A stretch of DNA of 9,558 bases from Flavobacteriaceae bacterium (GCA_031289875.1 JAITOO010000139.1:1-9558), one strand, 5' to 3'; shown: positions 1 through 7,181, counted from the first letter of the stretch. The notes: generated by a model not told the origin, from the letters alone. Program-made: numbers and translations.

Positions 1-10
1 ATAAATAATA

Positions 11-919
11 ATGAAAAAGCTATTATTACTATCAGGTATTACCGCATTAGCCGTTGCCTGCGCTACCAACCCGCTGACGGGAAGAAAATCTCTGCAATTA
101 GTTTCCAATGCCACAATTCTTCCGTCTTCATTCCAGCAGTATCAAGAAGTTTTAGCTTCCAGCAAAGTCATCACCGAAACTGAGCAAGCCAAAGAAGTGC
201 AGACGGCAGGGCAGAAGATTGCCGCCGCTGCTGCTACGTATTATCAAGCTATCGGGAAATCATCTGTTTTGAACGGTTACGAATGGCAGTTCTCACTGAT
301 AGACTCTAAAACGGTCAATGCATGGTGTTTGCCGGGCGGAAAAGTTGCCGTTTACAGTGGGATCATGCCTGTCTGCGAAAATGCCAACGGCTTGGCAGTA
401 GTGTTGGGACATGAAATTTCTCATGCGCTGGCAGGACACGGAGCAGAAAAAATCTCCCGTACCTACGCTGCCGAAAAGGGTGGACAACTTTTAGGAATGA
501 TTAATAATGCTGCTTTACAGCAGGCGATTCAGCAATATTACCCTTCCGTGAGCAACATTACTCTGCTCCGTTATGACAGAAAACAAGAATCCGATGCGGA
601 TATTACAGGACTGTACCTGATGGCGATGGCAGGCTACGACCCAAGAGAAGCGCCCAAATTTTGGGGAAGAATGATTGGAGTTTCAGGAAAACGCAGTACT
701 CCCGAATTTTTATCTACACACCCTGACCCGCAAAATCGTATTGCAGCCCTCAATGCTGCCCTGCCGAAAGCTCTGGAATATTACAATGCTTCCAAAGACA
801 GAACAGGCGCACCTGCGGCAATTCCGAGCACGACCGGCAGCACTATCACGACAACCAATAACGCAACAAAATCGGCAAAAAAACAGAAATCATCTAAGAC
901 TAAATCTTATGTTTATTAA
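11..919 (+). CDS. M48 family zinc metalloprotease, predicted lipoprotein
   Basis: This is a 302-residue M48 peptidase related to the BepA/LoiP/Oma1 group, which act in envelope protein quality control. The N-terminus is a lipoprotein signal: two lysines, a hydrophobic stretch, then AVA-C with the lipidated cysteine at residue 17. Mature protein should therefore be membrane-anchored, outside the cytoplasm. The zinc site HEISH lies at residues 134-138 (ligands H134 and H138, catalytic E135). The third ligand is probably E203 in the ESDAD segment, typical of M48. The STHPDPQNR segment at 235-243 is the usual family C-terminal signature. After about residue 264 comes a low-complexity Thr/Ser/Lys tail, probably disordered. 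The ATG start is preceded by an AT-rich leader without Shine-Dalgarno, normal for Bacteroidota. Its promoter is outside the window, and a terminator follows closely, so it is probably the last or only gene of its unit. The natural substrate cannot be read from the sequence. Confidence 0.93.
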   Translation: MKKLLLLSGITALAVACATNPLTGRKSLQLVSNATILPSSFQQYQEVLASSKVITETEQAKEVQTAGQKIAAAAATYYQAIGKSSVLNGYEWQFSLIDSKTVNAWCLPGGKVAVYSGIMPVCENANGLAVVLGHEISHALAGHGAEKISRTYAAEKGGQLLGMINNAALQQAIQQYYPSVSNITLLRYDRKQESDADITGLYLMAMAGYDPREAPKFWGRMIGVSGKRSTPEFLSTHPDPQNRIAALNAALPKALEYYNASKDRTGAPAAIPSTTGSTITTTNNATKSAKKQKSSKTKSYVY

Positions 920-962
920 AAATACTTAATTGACATTTGATACCCAATGTCTCTGCAAGAAT

Positions 963-996
963 AAGGACACGAAATGCAGTGTCCTTTTTTATTTTT
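963..996 (+). terminator. Intrinsic terminator of the M48 protease gene
   Basis: Perfect 8-bp inverted repeat AAGGACAC (963-970) and GTGTCCTT (979-986) with an 8-base loop, running directly into a T-rich tract. It lies 43 bases after the protease stop codon. This is the clearest rho-independent terminator in the window. Confidence 0.88.
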
Positions 997-1293
997 CATT
1001 TTTGTTCATGGGCTTGACTATGAAATCTACCTAATAAAATATTAGGAATTGTTAAATTAGTATAGATATTTCATTATTTAATACCAACTCCTCAAACGTA
1101 ATTAGTAAATTCACATAGAAGCATGGATATTAATTTGCGGATAATCAGCTATAAAGAATATTGATTCCTATAAATAATTATCCATTCCGAAAAAATTTAG
1201 TTATAATATCAATGGTGTCCTAAGCGATAAAAAATAAACAAGATTATTTTTCATATTTTTGCCTGAAATTAATTGAATTTTTCCAAAAAATCC
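997..1293. other. Gene-poor AT-rich spacer with small inverted repeats
   Basis: I find no convincing gene in either strand here; the open stretches are about 25 codons at most (for example a 13-codon frame from ATG 1124). Two perfect 7-bp inverted repeats are visible. One is CCTAATA/TATTAGG at 1030-1046 with a 3-base loop and no following T tract. The other is GGATAAT/ATTATCC at 1139-1145 and 1177-1183 with a 31-base loop. Both are AT-rich and could be chance. The right end holds the promoter of the pseudouridine synthase. Confidence 0.6.
1254..1261 (+). promoter_or_regulatory. Bacteroidota -7 box (TATTTTTG) for the pseudouridine synthase gene
   Basis: Exact match to the TAnnTTTG consensus used by the Bacteroidota primary sigma factor. 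No good -33 TTTG is seen at the expected distance. Transcription would start near 1265-1268, leaving a leader of about 26-29 bases before ATG 1294. That would leave almost no leader for the upstream TTG at 1273. Confidence 0.6.
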
Positions 1294-1995
1294 ATGCATA
1301 ATTTCGGAAATTTAGACAAAAACCAAATTCTCTATGAAGACAATCACCTGCTTATCATAAACAAACGGGCGGGACAGATTGTACAAGGCGATAAAACAGG
1401 CGACATTTCACTTGTCGATGAAGTGAAAAATTATCTCAAAGAAAAATATGCCAAGCCCGGAAACGTTTTTGCAGGGCTGGTTCACCGCATCGACCGCCCC
1501 ACGTCGGGCATCGTGATTTTTGCCAAAACGGGTAAAGCGCTTACTCGACTGACAGAAATGTTGAAAAAACATGAAATCAAAAAGACATATTGGGCTGTGA
1601 TAAAAAAGTCGGAAATTCCTGAAAATCAACGATTAGTACATTATCTTAAAAAGAATGAAAAAAACAACAAAGCCATCGTTTTCAACCGACCGACCCAAGA
1701 TGCTAAAGAAGCAGCGCTAACCTATAAAATCATCGGTAAATCAGATAATTACATGCTGTTAGAGGTGGATTTGGAAACAGGAAGACATCACCAAATACGC
1801 GCACAACTCTCGGCTATAAAATGCCCGATTAAAGGCGACCTGAAATACGGTTTTGACCGTTCCAATCCCGACGGAAGCATTCATCTACTGGCACGTAGAA
1901 TTGAGTTTATACACCCTGTGAAAAAAGAAAAAATTATTCTGGAAGCATCTGTACCTCAGAATGATAACTTGTGGGGGAGTTTTAAAAATTTTTAA
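1294..1995 (+). CDS. RluA-family RNA pseudouridine synthase
   Basis: A 233-residue enzyme that converts specific uridines in rRNA or tRNA to pseudouridine in the cytoplasm. The catalytic motif HRIDRPTSG begins at residue 64, so D67 is the nucleophilic aspartate. The family tyrosine is Y99 in the KKTYWAV segment. TGRHHQIR is at 162-169, and the LLARRIEFIHP segment near 198-208 matches the conserved 'LHA..L.F.HP' pattern. There is no N-terminal S4 RNA-binding domain, so it resembles E. coli RluA or TruC in layout rather than RluC/RluD; the target base cannot be decided here. The frame is open to a TTG at 1273, but that codon lies next to the -7 box, and homologues usually begin shortly before the 'YEDNHLLIINK' segment, so ATG 1294 is preferred. 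It stands alone, and its stop lies one base from the stop of the convergent acyltransferase. Confidence 0.93.
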   Translation: MHNFGNLDKNQILYEDNHLLIINKRAGQIVQGDKTGDISLVDEVKNYLKEKYAKPGNVFAGLVHRIDRPTSGIVIFAKTGKALTRLTEMLKKHEIKKTYWAVIKKSEIPENQRLVHYLKKNEKNNKAIVFNRPTQDAKEAALTYKIIGKSDNYMLLEVDLETGRHHQIRAQLSAIKCPIKGDLKYGFDRSNPDGSIHLLARRIEFIHPVKKEKIILEASVPQNDNLWGSFKNF

Positions 1996-1996
1996 T

Positions 1997-2560
1997 TTAC
2001 ATCAATTCCTCTTTTGTGCAGTCCCACTCATATTCACGTTTGGGAATTAATTCCAAACTGTCTGATTTTCCGACAACTACTGTGTTGGAGGGAATATCCT
2101 GCCGAATGGTGCATCCCGCTCCTATCGTTACGTTATCACCTATCGTTATGCCCGCAACAATTGAACAGTTTACCCCAATCCAAACGTTATTTCCGATAAC
2201 AATTCCTTTTTTGCGTCCTTGTTTTCGGTGGTCGTATTTATCATGATTTACGGTCGTCAGAGAGGAACTTGAGCCGATATTCACGTTGTTTCCCAATTTG
2301 AGTCCGCCGTTGGCGTTGATGTAAATCCCGTTGTTGTCCCCGGGGTCGCTACAAATACCTTTCTCAATCATTTCCCAGCCCTTGATAACACTCGTAAAAT
2401 GCACAGGCCAAGGGACTTCTCTGTTAAAACCGACAATTTTCTGCATGACGAAAAATCGTTTAAAAATCAATCCGTAGGAGGCATACCCTTTTCGCCTTTT
2501 GAATTGAGGATATGCTTTGTGAATCAATATTTCAAGAATTTTGTTTATTACTTTTTTCAT
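1997..2560 (-). CDS. Left-handed beta-helix (hexapeptide repeat) O-acyltransferase
   Basis: A 187-residue sugar O-acetyltransferase-like protein of the WcaF/serine acetyltransferase-like group, expected to transfer acetyl from acetyl-CoA to a glycan hydroxyl in the cytoplasm. Residues 1-60 form the variable N-terminal region with a 'PWPVHFTS' segment, common in capsule and O-antigen acetyltransferases of Bacteroidota. Hexapeptide repeats of the [LIV]-G-x-x type appear at about 88-97 and again at 119-155 (GIVIGNNVWIGVN..., W127). H106 in TTVNHDKYD sits where the catalytic histidine of such enzymes lies. Its ATG overlaps the stop of the flippase gene by 4 bases (ATGA), so it is probably translated by coupling from the flippase mRNA. 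This supports a role in modifying the same glycan that the flippase moves. The exact sugar and acyl group are unknown. Confidence 0.88.
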   Translation of the reverse strand: MKKVINKILEILIHKAYPQFKRRKGYASYGLIFKRFFVMQKIVGFNREVPWPVHFTSVIKGWEMIEKGICSDPGDNNGIYINANGGLKLGNNVNIGSSSSLTTVNHDKYDHRKQGRKKGIVIGNNVWIGVNCSIVAGITIGDNVTIGAGCTIRQDIPSNTVVVGKSDSLELIPKREYEWDCTKEELM

Positions 2561-3831
2561 AATGTATTTAATTTTCTAATACTGTTTTTCATGTATAAAT
2601 CAATGTACAAAAAATGTACAGCTCCGCTTAAAGAAATTAAAAGTATCATGTATTTGAAATCCAATAAATTGGAAAATAAAATTAACAATACTATCTGTGA
2701 AAATATGATAGAAAAATTAAAAAACAGCAGAAATTTCTGCTTGCGCAAAATATCTCCTATCGAACTGATTGGCGAATAGTTAGCATTAAGCAAAACAAAA
2801 ACTGCAAAATATTTTATTATTTCTCCTGATTCAATCCATTGATTTCCAAATACAAAACCAAAAATTTGTCCGCCGAAAATTGAAAATATTAAAAGCAGTG
2901 GAAAAACAATTGAAAATATTACTTTTTGAAATTTTAAAGTAAAACTTAACAATTTAGCTTTTGCATTCAGGCAAATTGAATTTGCTTCACTTTTGTAAAC
3001 CTGTGAAATTGAGGCGGATAATAAATTCAACGGTTGGCGGATAATATTGTTCGCAAAGAAGTAAATTCCAGCGTATTCGATTGAATAAAAATAAGTTATC
3101 AACAACGGTAAACCAATATTGGAAATAGAATTGAGCAAAGCAGAGGGGGTAGAATATTTAAAAAAATCATGAAAATCATGAAATAATTTCCCCATCTTGT
3201 TGATTGACAGGTATTTTAAGGAATAAATTTTATCCCTTTTCAAATAGAAAATCAAGAACATCAACGCTGCAAGCACGCTTCCGGTCGTTGTTCCATAAAC
3301 CAGCCCAAGTGCGAGTCCCAAAACTCCAAATAAAATTCTCGCAAAAGAAGAGCAAGCGCTTAAAACTATTTTAGTTACTGCAATTTTCTTGTACTCGTTT
3401 TTTCGGTTAAACCAGTTTTCAAAAGCGTTATATATTCCCGTACAAAAAATAACTATCGGCATCAAATACAGAATATTAGTATTTGAAATTTTAAACTCAG
3501 ATTCAAAAAATGAAGGAAAAATCAAAACAAAAATTAGACTTAACAAACTGACAATAAACGAATTAACAACTGACAACCCCAATAAATTCCGCGCATCATT
3601 TGTTTTTTTCGGCAAAATAATCGTCAATTCGTAACGAAAAGCCGCGACCGCCCCGATAATCCCTGTAACCGACATAAAAACAGACAAATCGCCGTAATCT
3701 TTCTGCGTATACAACCTCGCCAAAAAGATGGAAGCAGCTACGGGAATTATCTGGGAAATGCCCGTCCCTGCCGACAGCAACAGTATGTTTTTCAAAATGT
3801 TATTAGATTTTATGTCCAATAATTTTTTCAA
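2557..3831 (-). CDS. Wzx-type oligosaccharide flippase (polysaccharide biosynthesis protein)
   Basis: A very hydrophobic integral membrane protein, about 424 residues from the preferred start, matching the size and pattern of MOP-superfamily (Polysacc_synt) flippases with around 12 transmembrane helices. The N-terminal helix carries the typical 'NILLLSAGTGISQIIPVAAS' segment, followed by LARLYT.KDYGDLSVF, a common start of Bacteroidota Wzx proteins. Such proteins move undecaprenyl-linked sugar units across the inner membrane. No ATG lies near the N-terminus. The frame is open to a TTG at 3858, but that codon is inside the -7 box at 3856-3863 and cannot be in the transcript. TTG at 3831 (residues MKKLLDIKSNN) is the best alternative; TTG 3819 is possible. 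It heads an operon with the acyltransferase, joined by an ATGA overlap, and is transcribed away from the divergent glycosyltransferase operon. Confidence 0.88.
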   Translation of the reverse strand: MKKLLDIKSNNILKNILLLSAGTGISQIIPVAASIFLARLYTQKDYGDLSVFMSVTGIIGAVAAFRYELTIILPKKTNDARNLLGLSVVNSFIVSLLSLIFVLIFPSFFESEFKISNTNILYLMPIVIFCTGIYNAFENWFNRKNEYKKIAVTKIVLSACSSFARILFGVLGLALGLVYGTTTGSVLAALMFLIFYLKRDKIYSLKYLSINKMGKLFHDFHDFFKYSTPSALLNSISNIGLPLLITYFYSIEYAGIYFFANNIIRQPLNLLSASISQVYKSEANSICLNAKAKLLSFTLKFQKVIFSIVFPLLLIFSIFGGQIFGFVFGNQWIESGEIIKYFAVFVLLNANYSPISSIGDILRKQKFLLFFNFSIIFSQIVLLILFSNLLDFKYMILLISLSGAVHFLYIDLYMKNSIRKLNTL

Positions 3832-3855
3832 AATCCGCGTATTCAAAAATTCGCA

Positions 3856-3863
3856 CAAAGATA
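3856..3863 (-). promoter_or_regulatory. Bacteroidota -7 box (TATCTTTG) for the flippase-acyltransferase operon
   Basis: Read on the minus strand the bases are TATCTTTG, an exact TAnnTTTG match. A TTTG further upstream (3876-3879) is only 12 bases away, shorter than the usual 17-23, so only the -7 element is well supported. The predicted transcription start near 3849-3852 rules out TTG 3858 as the start codon of the flippase. Confidence 0.55.
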
Positions 3864-3906
3864 CGGTTTAAGAAACAAATTTAGACGACATGATATGAAT
3901 CAGTTC

Positions 3907-3939
3907 TTGTATTTATATCGGGCAAAATCTGTACTTTTG
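3907..3939 (+). promoter_or_regulatory. Bacteroidota promoter (TTG, 22-bp spacer, TACTTTTG) for the glycosyltransferase operon
   Basis: TACTTTTG at 3932-3939 matches TAnnTTTG exactly, and a TTG at 3907-3909 lies 22 bases upstream, within the range reported for Bacteroidota -33/-7 promoters. It sits 16 bases before the ATG of the small membrane protein. Together with the leftward box at 3856-3863 it makes a compact divergent control region between the two glycan operons. Confidence 0.6.
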
Positions 3940-3955
3940 CAAAAAAATAACACAA

Positions 3956-4189
3956 ATGAACTTTACTTGGATTGATTGGGTAGGTTATTCTGCCTCGGTT
4001 TTTTTAATTATTTCATTCTTAATCAACGACATAAAGAATCTCCGATTTATAAATTTGATTGGCTGTATTCTTTTCGTCATCTACGGAATTGCCATCGGAA
4101 AAGCAGGTATTCCCGTCATGATTCCAAACGCAATTCTCTGTTTTATACAGATTTACCATCTATATAAACTCTCAAAAACAGCGAAGTGA
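3956..4189 (+). CDS. Small three-helix inner-membrane protein, YgjV-like
   Basis: A 77-residue protein with three predicted membrane helices at about residues 7-23, 31-48 and 52-70, linked by a short charged turn (NDIKNLR). The pattern 'DWVGYSASVFLIISFLI...LRFINLIGCILFVIYGI...PNAILCFIQIYHLYKL' resembles the YgjV-type family of small bacterial membrane proteins, whose function is not established. It is the first gene after a good promoter. Its TGA overlaps the GTG start of the next glycosyltransferase (GTGA), so translation of the glycosyltransferase probably depends on it. That placement suggests, without proving, a role in glycan assembly. The three-helix size also resembles half-transporters such as SemiSWEETs, but I see no diagnostic motif for that. 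The family call is from memory of the pattern and is moderately certain; that it is a real gene is well supported. Confidence 0.75.
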   Translation: MNFTWIDWVGYSASVFLIISFLINDIKNLRFINLIGCILFVIYGIAIGKAGIPVMIPNAILCFIQIYHLYKLSKTAK

Positions 4190-5301
4190 AAAAAGTCTTG
4201 GTTTCGGTAATCAACAACATTTCTACCGACCAGCGTATAGCGAAAGTCTGTGCCTCGCTGGAAAACAACGGTTATGAAATTTCGATTATCGGAACGGATT
4301 TATACGGACTTCCGCCGCTCCGTCGCAGGTACCAAACGCAACGGTTTCCTCTGTTTTTTCAAAAAGGATTTTTGCTTTTTGCGGAATTTAATTTCAAACT
4401 TTTTTGGAAGTTGCTTTTTCAGTCTGATAAAGATACCATACTGTTATCCAACGATTTAGATTCATTATTTCCAAATTATTTAATTTCAAAAATCAAGAAA
4501 ATTCCGTTGGTTTTTGACAGCCATGAGATTTATTCTGAACTGCCCTCCGTACAGGAACGATTTTCTCAAAAAATTTGGAGAAAACTGGAAAAATTTCTCA
4601 TTCCAAAGATGAAATATTTTTACACCGTGAGCGAAAGTTACGCCGATTTTTTTGAAAAAAAATACAAAAACCGTCCGATTATCGTCAGAAATATGCCCTT
4701 TTTGCAGAAAAATGACGATTTTCCTTTGGATTTTGACCTTCCGAAAAAATCAAACAAAACGCAGAAAATTCTTATTTATCAAGGCGCAGTCAGCGCAGGA
4801 CGAGGAATTGACAAGATGATTCAGGCAATGCAATTTATTGAAAATGCCCAACTTTGGATTATCGGCGAGGGTCTTGAAAAAACAGAATATGAAAATCTGG
4901 CAAAAAAACTGAATTTAACCCAAAAAATCTTTTTTTTGGGTACAATTTTGCCCGAAAAATTAAAAAAAATCACTCCTTTGGCTGATGCCGGTTTATGTCT
5001 GGAAGAAGACTTGGGGTTAAGCTACCGCTTTGCGCTGCCCAATAAACTTTTTGATTACATTCATTCAGAAATTCCTGTTTTGGGAACAAATCTGCCTGAA
5101 ATAGAAAATCTTGTCAAAAAATACGGTATCGGAGAAACTATCGACAACCATTCGCTGAAAAATATTGCCGAAAATACACAAAAATTATTATCAAACGGCA
5201 AAGATTTTTACAAAAATTGCTTAAAAACCGCAAAAAACGAGCTTAACTGGGAAGCGGAAGAACCAAAATTGCTATCTTTGTTTGATTCTATCGTAAAATG
5301 A
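4186..5301 (+). CDS. GT4-like glycosyltransferase
   Basis: A 371-residue cytoplasmic, membrane-associated GT-B glycosyltransferase. The N-terminal domain begins with 'VLVSVINNISTDQRIAKVC' (glycan acceptor side, first Rossmann fold) and includes VFDSHEIYSE at 109-118, a common feature of Bacteroidota GT4 enzymes. The C-terminal donor domain begins near residue 195 with IYQGAVSAGRGI (about 197-208), continues through IIGEG (225-229) and the 'LGLSYRFALPNKLFDYI' stretch (276-292), where nucleotide-sugar contacts are expected. A canonical EX7E motif is not clear. The start is GTG at 4186, inside the GTGA overlap with the small membrane gene; its ATGA overlap with the next gene makes this the middle gene of a coupled three-gene unit. 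It should add one sugar to a lipid-linked intermediate; donor and linkage are unknown. Confidence 0.88.
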   Translation: MKKVLVSVINNISTDQRIAKVCASLENNGYEISIIGTDLYGLPPLRRRYQTQRFPLFFQKGFLLFAEFNFKLFWKLLFQSDKDTILLSNDLDSLFPNYLISKIKKIPLVFDSHEIYSELPSVQERFSQKIWRKLEKFLIPKMKYFYTVSESYADFFEKKYKNRPIIVRNMPFLQKNDDFPLDFDLPKKSNKTQKILIYQGAVSAGRGIDKMIQAMQFIENAQLWIIGEGLEKTEYENLAKKLNLTQKIFFLGTILPEKLKKITPLADAGLCLEEDLGLSYRFALPNKLFDYIHSEIPVLGTNLPEIENLVKKYGIGETIDNHSLKNIAENTQKLLSNGKDFYKNCLKTAKNELNWEAEEPKLLSLFDSIVK

Positions 5302-6413
5302 ACTCAAAAACCGTTCATATTATCACCTTTGATACGCCTTTTCCTCCCGATTACGGCGGAAATCAAGACGTTTTTTACCGACTAAAAGCATTGAAAGAAG
5401 CTCAGGTACAAATCATTCTGCATATTTTTGCTTCAAATTCAAAAAAATCAGAAGAATTGACAAAGATATGTGCAGAAATTTATTACTACGAGAAAAAAAA
5501 ATACAAAAATTTGATTTTCGGAAAAATGCCATACCGCACTGCTCTCCGCTCGGACAAACATTTGCTGAAACGCCTGACTCAAGATGATTTTCCCCTCTTT
5601 TTTGAAGGTTTGCACTGCGCATATTACGCCAATTTTCCTGAGTTGGCTCATCGGAAAAAATTTCTGCGAGCGCACAACATTGAGCATGAATATATGCGGC
5701 ATTTGGCAAAAGGAGAAAAAAATCTGTTAAAAAAATTATATTATTTATATGAATATCAACGATTTAAATGGCAGGAAAATCATTTAAATTTTTCGGTTTT
5801 CGTTTTTGCCATAACAGAAAACAATCAAACTTATTTTCATAAAAAAGGATTTCAGGCAGAATACTTGCCCGTTTTCCACCCAAATAAAACCGTTACAAAT
5901 AATTCAAAATCAGGTAAATATATTTTAATTCACGGAAATATGTCTGTTCCTGAAAATTATCGAGCGGTTAATTATTTTTTGACAAAAATTTACTCGAAAA
6001 TTGATTTTCCACTCAAAATTGCAGGAAAAAATCCTCCGAAATGGCTGAAAAACAAAATATCAAAACTACCTGAAATTGATTTAGTTGAAAATTGTACAGA
6101 AGAAAAAATGCGTCTTTTGGTTTCCGAAGCGCAAATTCTATTTTTGTACACAGAACAAACAACAGGAATTAAATTGAAACTTATCAATTCGCTTTTTCAG
6201 GGAAAACATGTGATTGCCAACGAAAAAATGACGGAAAATACCGATTTGGAAACTCTTTGCCATTGGTTTCATACTGCTGAAGAAGCAATACAACTTATTG
6301 AAAAACTGAAAAATACGCCGTTTACTCAAGAAGAAATCGAAAAGCGGAAAAAATTGCTTTATAAAGAATTTTCAAATTCAGAAAATGTAAAAAAAATTGT
6401 AAAAAAATTATGA
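5298..6413 (+). CDS. GT4-like glycosyltransferase, second in operon
   Basis: A 371-residue GT-B type protein, related to Bacteroidota proteins often labelled 'mannosyltransferase'. The N-terminal 'FDTPFPPDYGGNQDVFYRL' segment (residues 11-29, glycine pair G20-G21) is typical of GT4 acceptor domains, and 'FLRAHNIEHEYM' (122-133) is a recurring element of this subgroup. The donor domain starts near residue 208 with ILIHGNMSVPENYRAVNYF. At 288-302, TTGIKLKLINSLFQG aligns with the usual 'GIKLKxLEAMA' motif but has N297 where the conserved glutamate is expected. I believe this is shared by relatives, so it does not prove inactivity. The gene contains a run of nine A at 5493-5501 (codons for K66-K68). 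It begins in an ATGA overlap with the preceding glycosyltransferase and is the last gene of the operon. The region is visibly AT-rich (one sampled line was 32% GC). Sugar specificity unknown. Confidence 0.85.
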   Translation: MNSKTVHIITFDTPFPPDYGGNQDVFYRLKALKEAQVQIILHIFASNSKKSEELTKICAEIYYYEKKKYKNLIFGKMPYRTALRSDKHLLKRLTQDDFPLFFEGLHCAYYANFPELAHRKKFLRAHNIEHEYMRHLAKGEKNLLKKLYYLYEYQRFKWQENHLNFSVFVFAITENNQTYFHKKGFQAEYLPVFHPNKTVTNNSKSGKYILIHGNMSVPENYRAVNYFLTKIYSKIDFPLKIAGKNPPKWLKNKISKLPEIDLVENCTEEKMRLLVSEAQILFLYTEQTTGIKLKLINSLFQGKHVIANEKMTENTDLETLCHWFHTAEEAIQLIEKLKNTPFTQEEIEKRKKLLYKEFSNSENVKKIVKKL

Positions 6414-6454
6414 TTTTTTTAATTCATCATTCTTTTACACAACAATTTTCTAAT

Positions 6455-7153
6455 TTATTCCTCGCTGAAAAGTTCTACCGATTCGCCTCGATAGACTTTT
6501 CCTTCTTCGCACCGGATGGTCATCGCAGGAAAATTTTTTATCATTGAATAATCATGCGTTGCCATAATTATAGCACATTGATTTTGAGCAGCAATGCCTT
6601 TCAGCAGCACCATGATTTCATTGGAAGTTTCAGGGTCTAAATTCCCCGTCGGCTCGTCCGCCAAAATCAGCGCCGGATGATTGAGCAAAGCGCGCGCAAT
6701 AGCGATACGCTGCTGTTCTCCGCCCGAAAGTTCGTGAGGCATTTTGTTCTTTTTGATAATCATATTTACATTTTCCAAAACCGCATCAATCCGCTCGGCA
6801 ATCGCATATTTGTCTTTCCAGCCCGTTGCTTTCAACACAAATTCTAAATTTTTCTCCACCGTTCTGTCCATCAACAACTGAAAATCCTGAAAAACAATAC
6901 CGATTTTTCTCCTCAATTTAGGAATATCGCTTCGTTTCATCGCCGTCAAATCAATATCTACCACTTTTCCGCTCCCCTCCGTCAGTGGCAAGTCTCCGTA
7001 CAAAACTTTCAGCAGCGTACTTTTTCCGCTCCCCGTTTTTCCAATCACATAGGAAAAATCACCTTTGTCCAAAGCGATGTTTACATTACTGAGAATCAAG
7101 TTTTTTTTCTGATAAATATTGGTATTTTCTAAATATAAAATTGTTTCGTCCAT
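6455..7153 (-). CDS. ftsE: Cell division ATP-binding protein FtsE
   Basis: A 232-residue ABC ATPase that partners the membrane protein FtsX and, in other bacteria, controls peptidoglycan hydrolases at the division septum from the cytoplasmic face. All ABC elements are present: Walker A GKTGSGKST (38-46), Q-loop Q89, signature LSGGEQQR (142-149), Walker B ALILADEP with catalytic E167, followed by TGNLD, and H-loop H200 in MATHD. The sequence around QDFQLLMDRTVEKNL is typical of FtsE. The frame extends upstream to a TTG at 7192, but that lies before the predicted transcription start, so ATG 7153 (MDETILYLEN) is chosen. No ftsX is adjacent; in many Bacteroidota ftsX lies elsewhere, next to an undecaprenyl-diphosphatase gene. 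LolD/MacB-like transport ATPases are the main alternative, but length and motifs favour FtsE. It converges with the glycosyltransferase operon, 41 bases apart. Confidence 0.88.
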   Translation of the reverse strand: MDETILYLENTNIYQKKNLILSNVNIALDKGDFSYVIGKTGSGKSTLLKVLYGDLPLTEGSGKVVDIDLTAMKRSDIPKLRRKIGIVFQDFQLLMDRTVEKNLEFVLKATGWKDKYAIAERIDAVLENVNMIIKKNKMPHELSGGEQQRIAIARALLNHPALILADEPTGNLDPETSNEIMVLLKGIAAQNQCAIIMATHDYSMIKNFPAMTIRCEEGKVYRGESVELFSEE

Positions 7154-7181
7154 TTTGAAATATTGGTTTGAAAATCTCTGA

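Noticed and set aside
1097..1180. Short open frames in the 920-1293 spacer, on both strands, as gene remnants
   Set aside because: They are 13-25 codons, have no recognisable similarity or start signal, and match chance in AT-rich DNA.
1273..1293. Seven-codon N-terminal extension of the pseudouridine synthase from TTG 1273
   Set aside because: It would start only a few bases after the predicted transcription start, and ATG 1294 fits the usual length of the family.
1984..1993. AAAAATTTTT palindrome at the convergent gene ends as a terminator
   Set aside because: No GC pairs, no loop and too short to be a credible hairpin.
2399..2779. Open frame of 126 codons on the + strand across the flippase-acyltransferase junction
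   Set aside because: It is antisense to two well-supported genes and shows no protein-family features.
6401..6420. A7 / T7 inverted repeat spanning the stop codon of the second glycosyltransferase, as a bidirectional terminator
   Set aside because: The stem has only A-T pairs, and in this AT-rich region such repeats are expected by chance.
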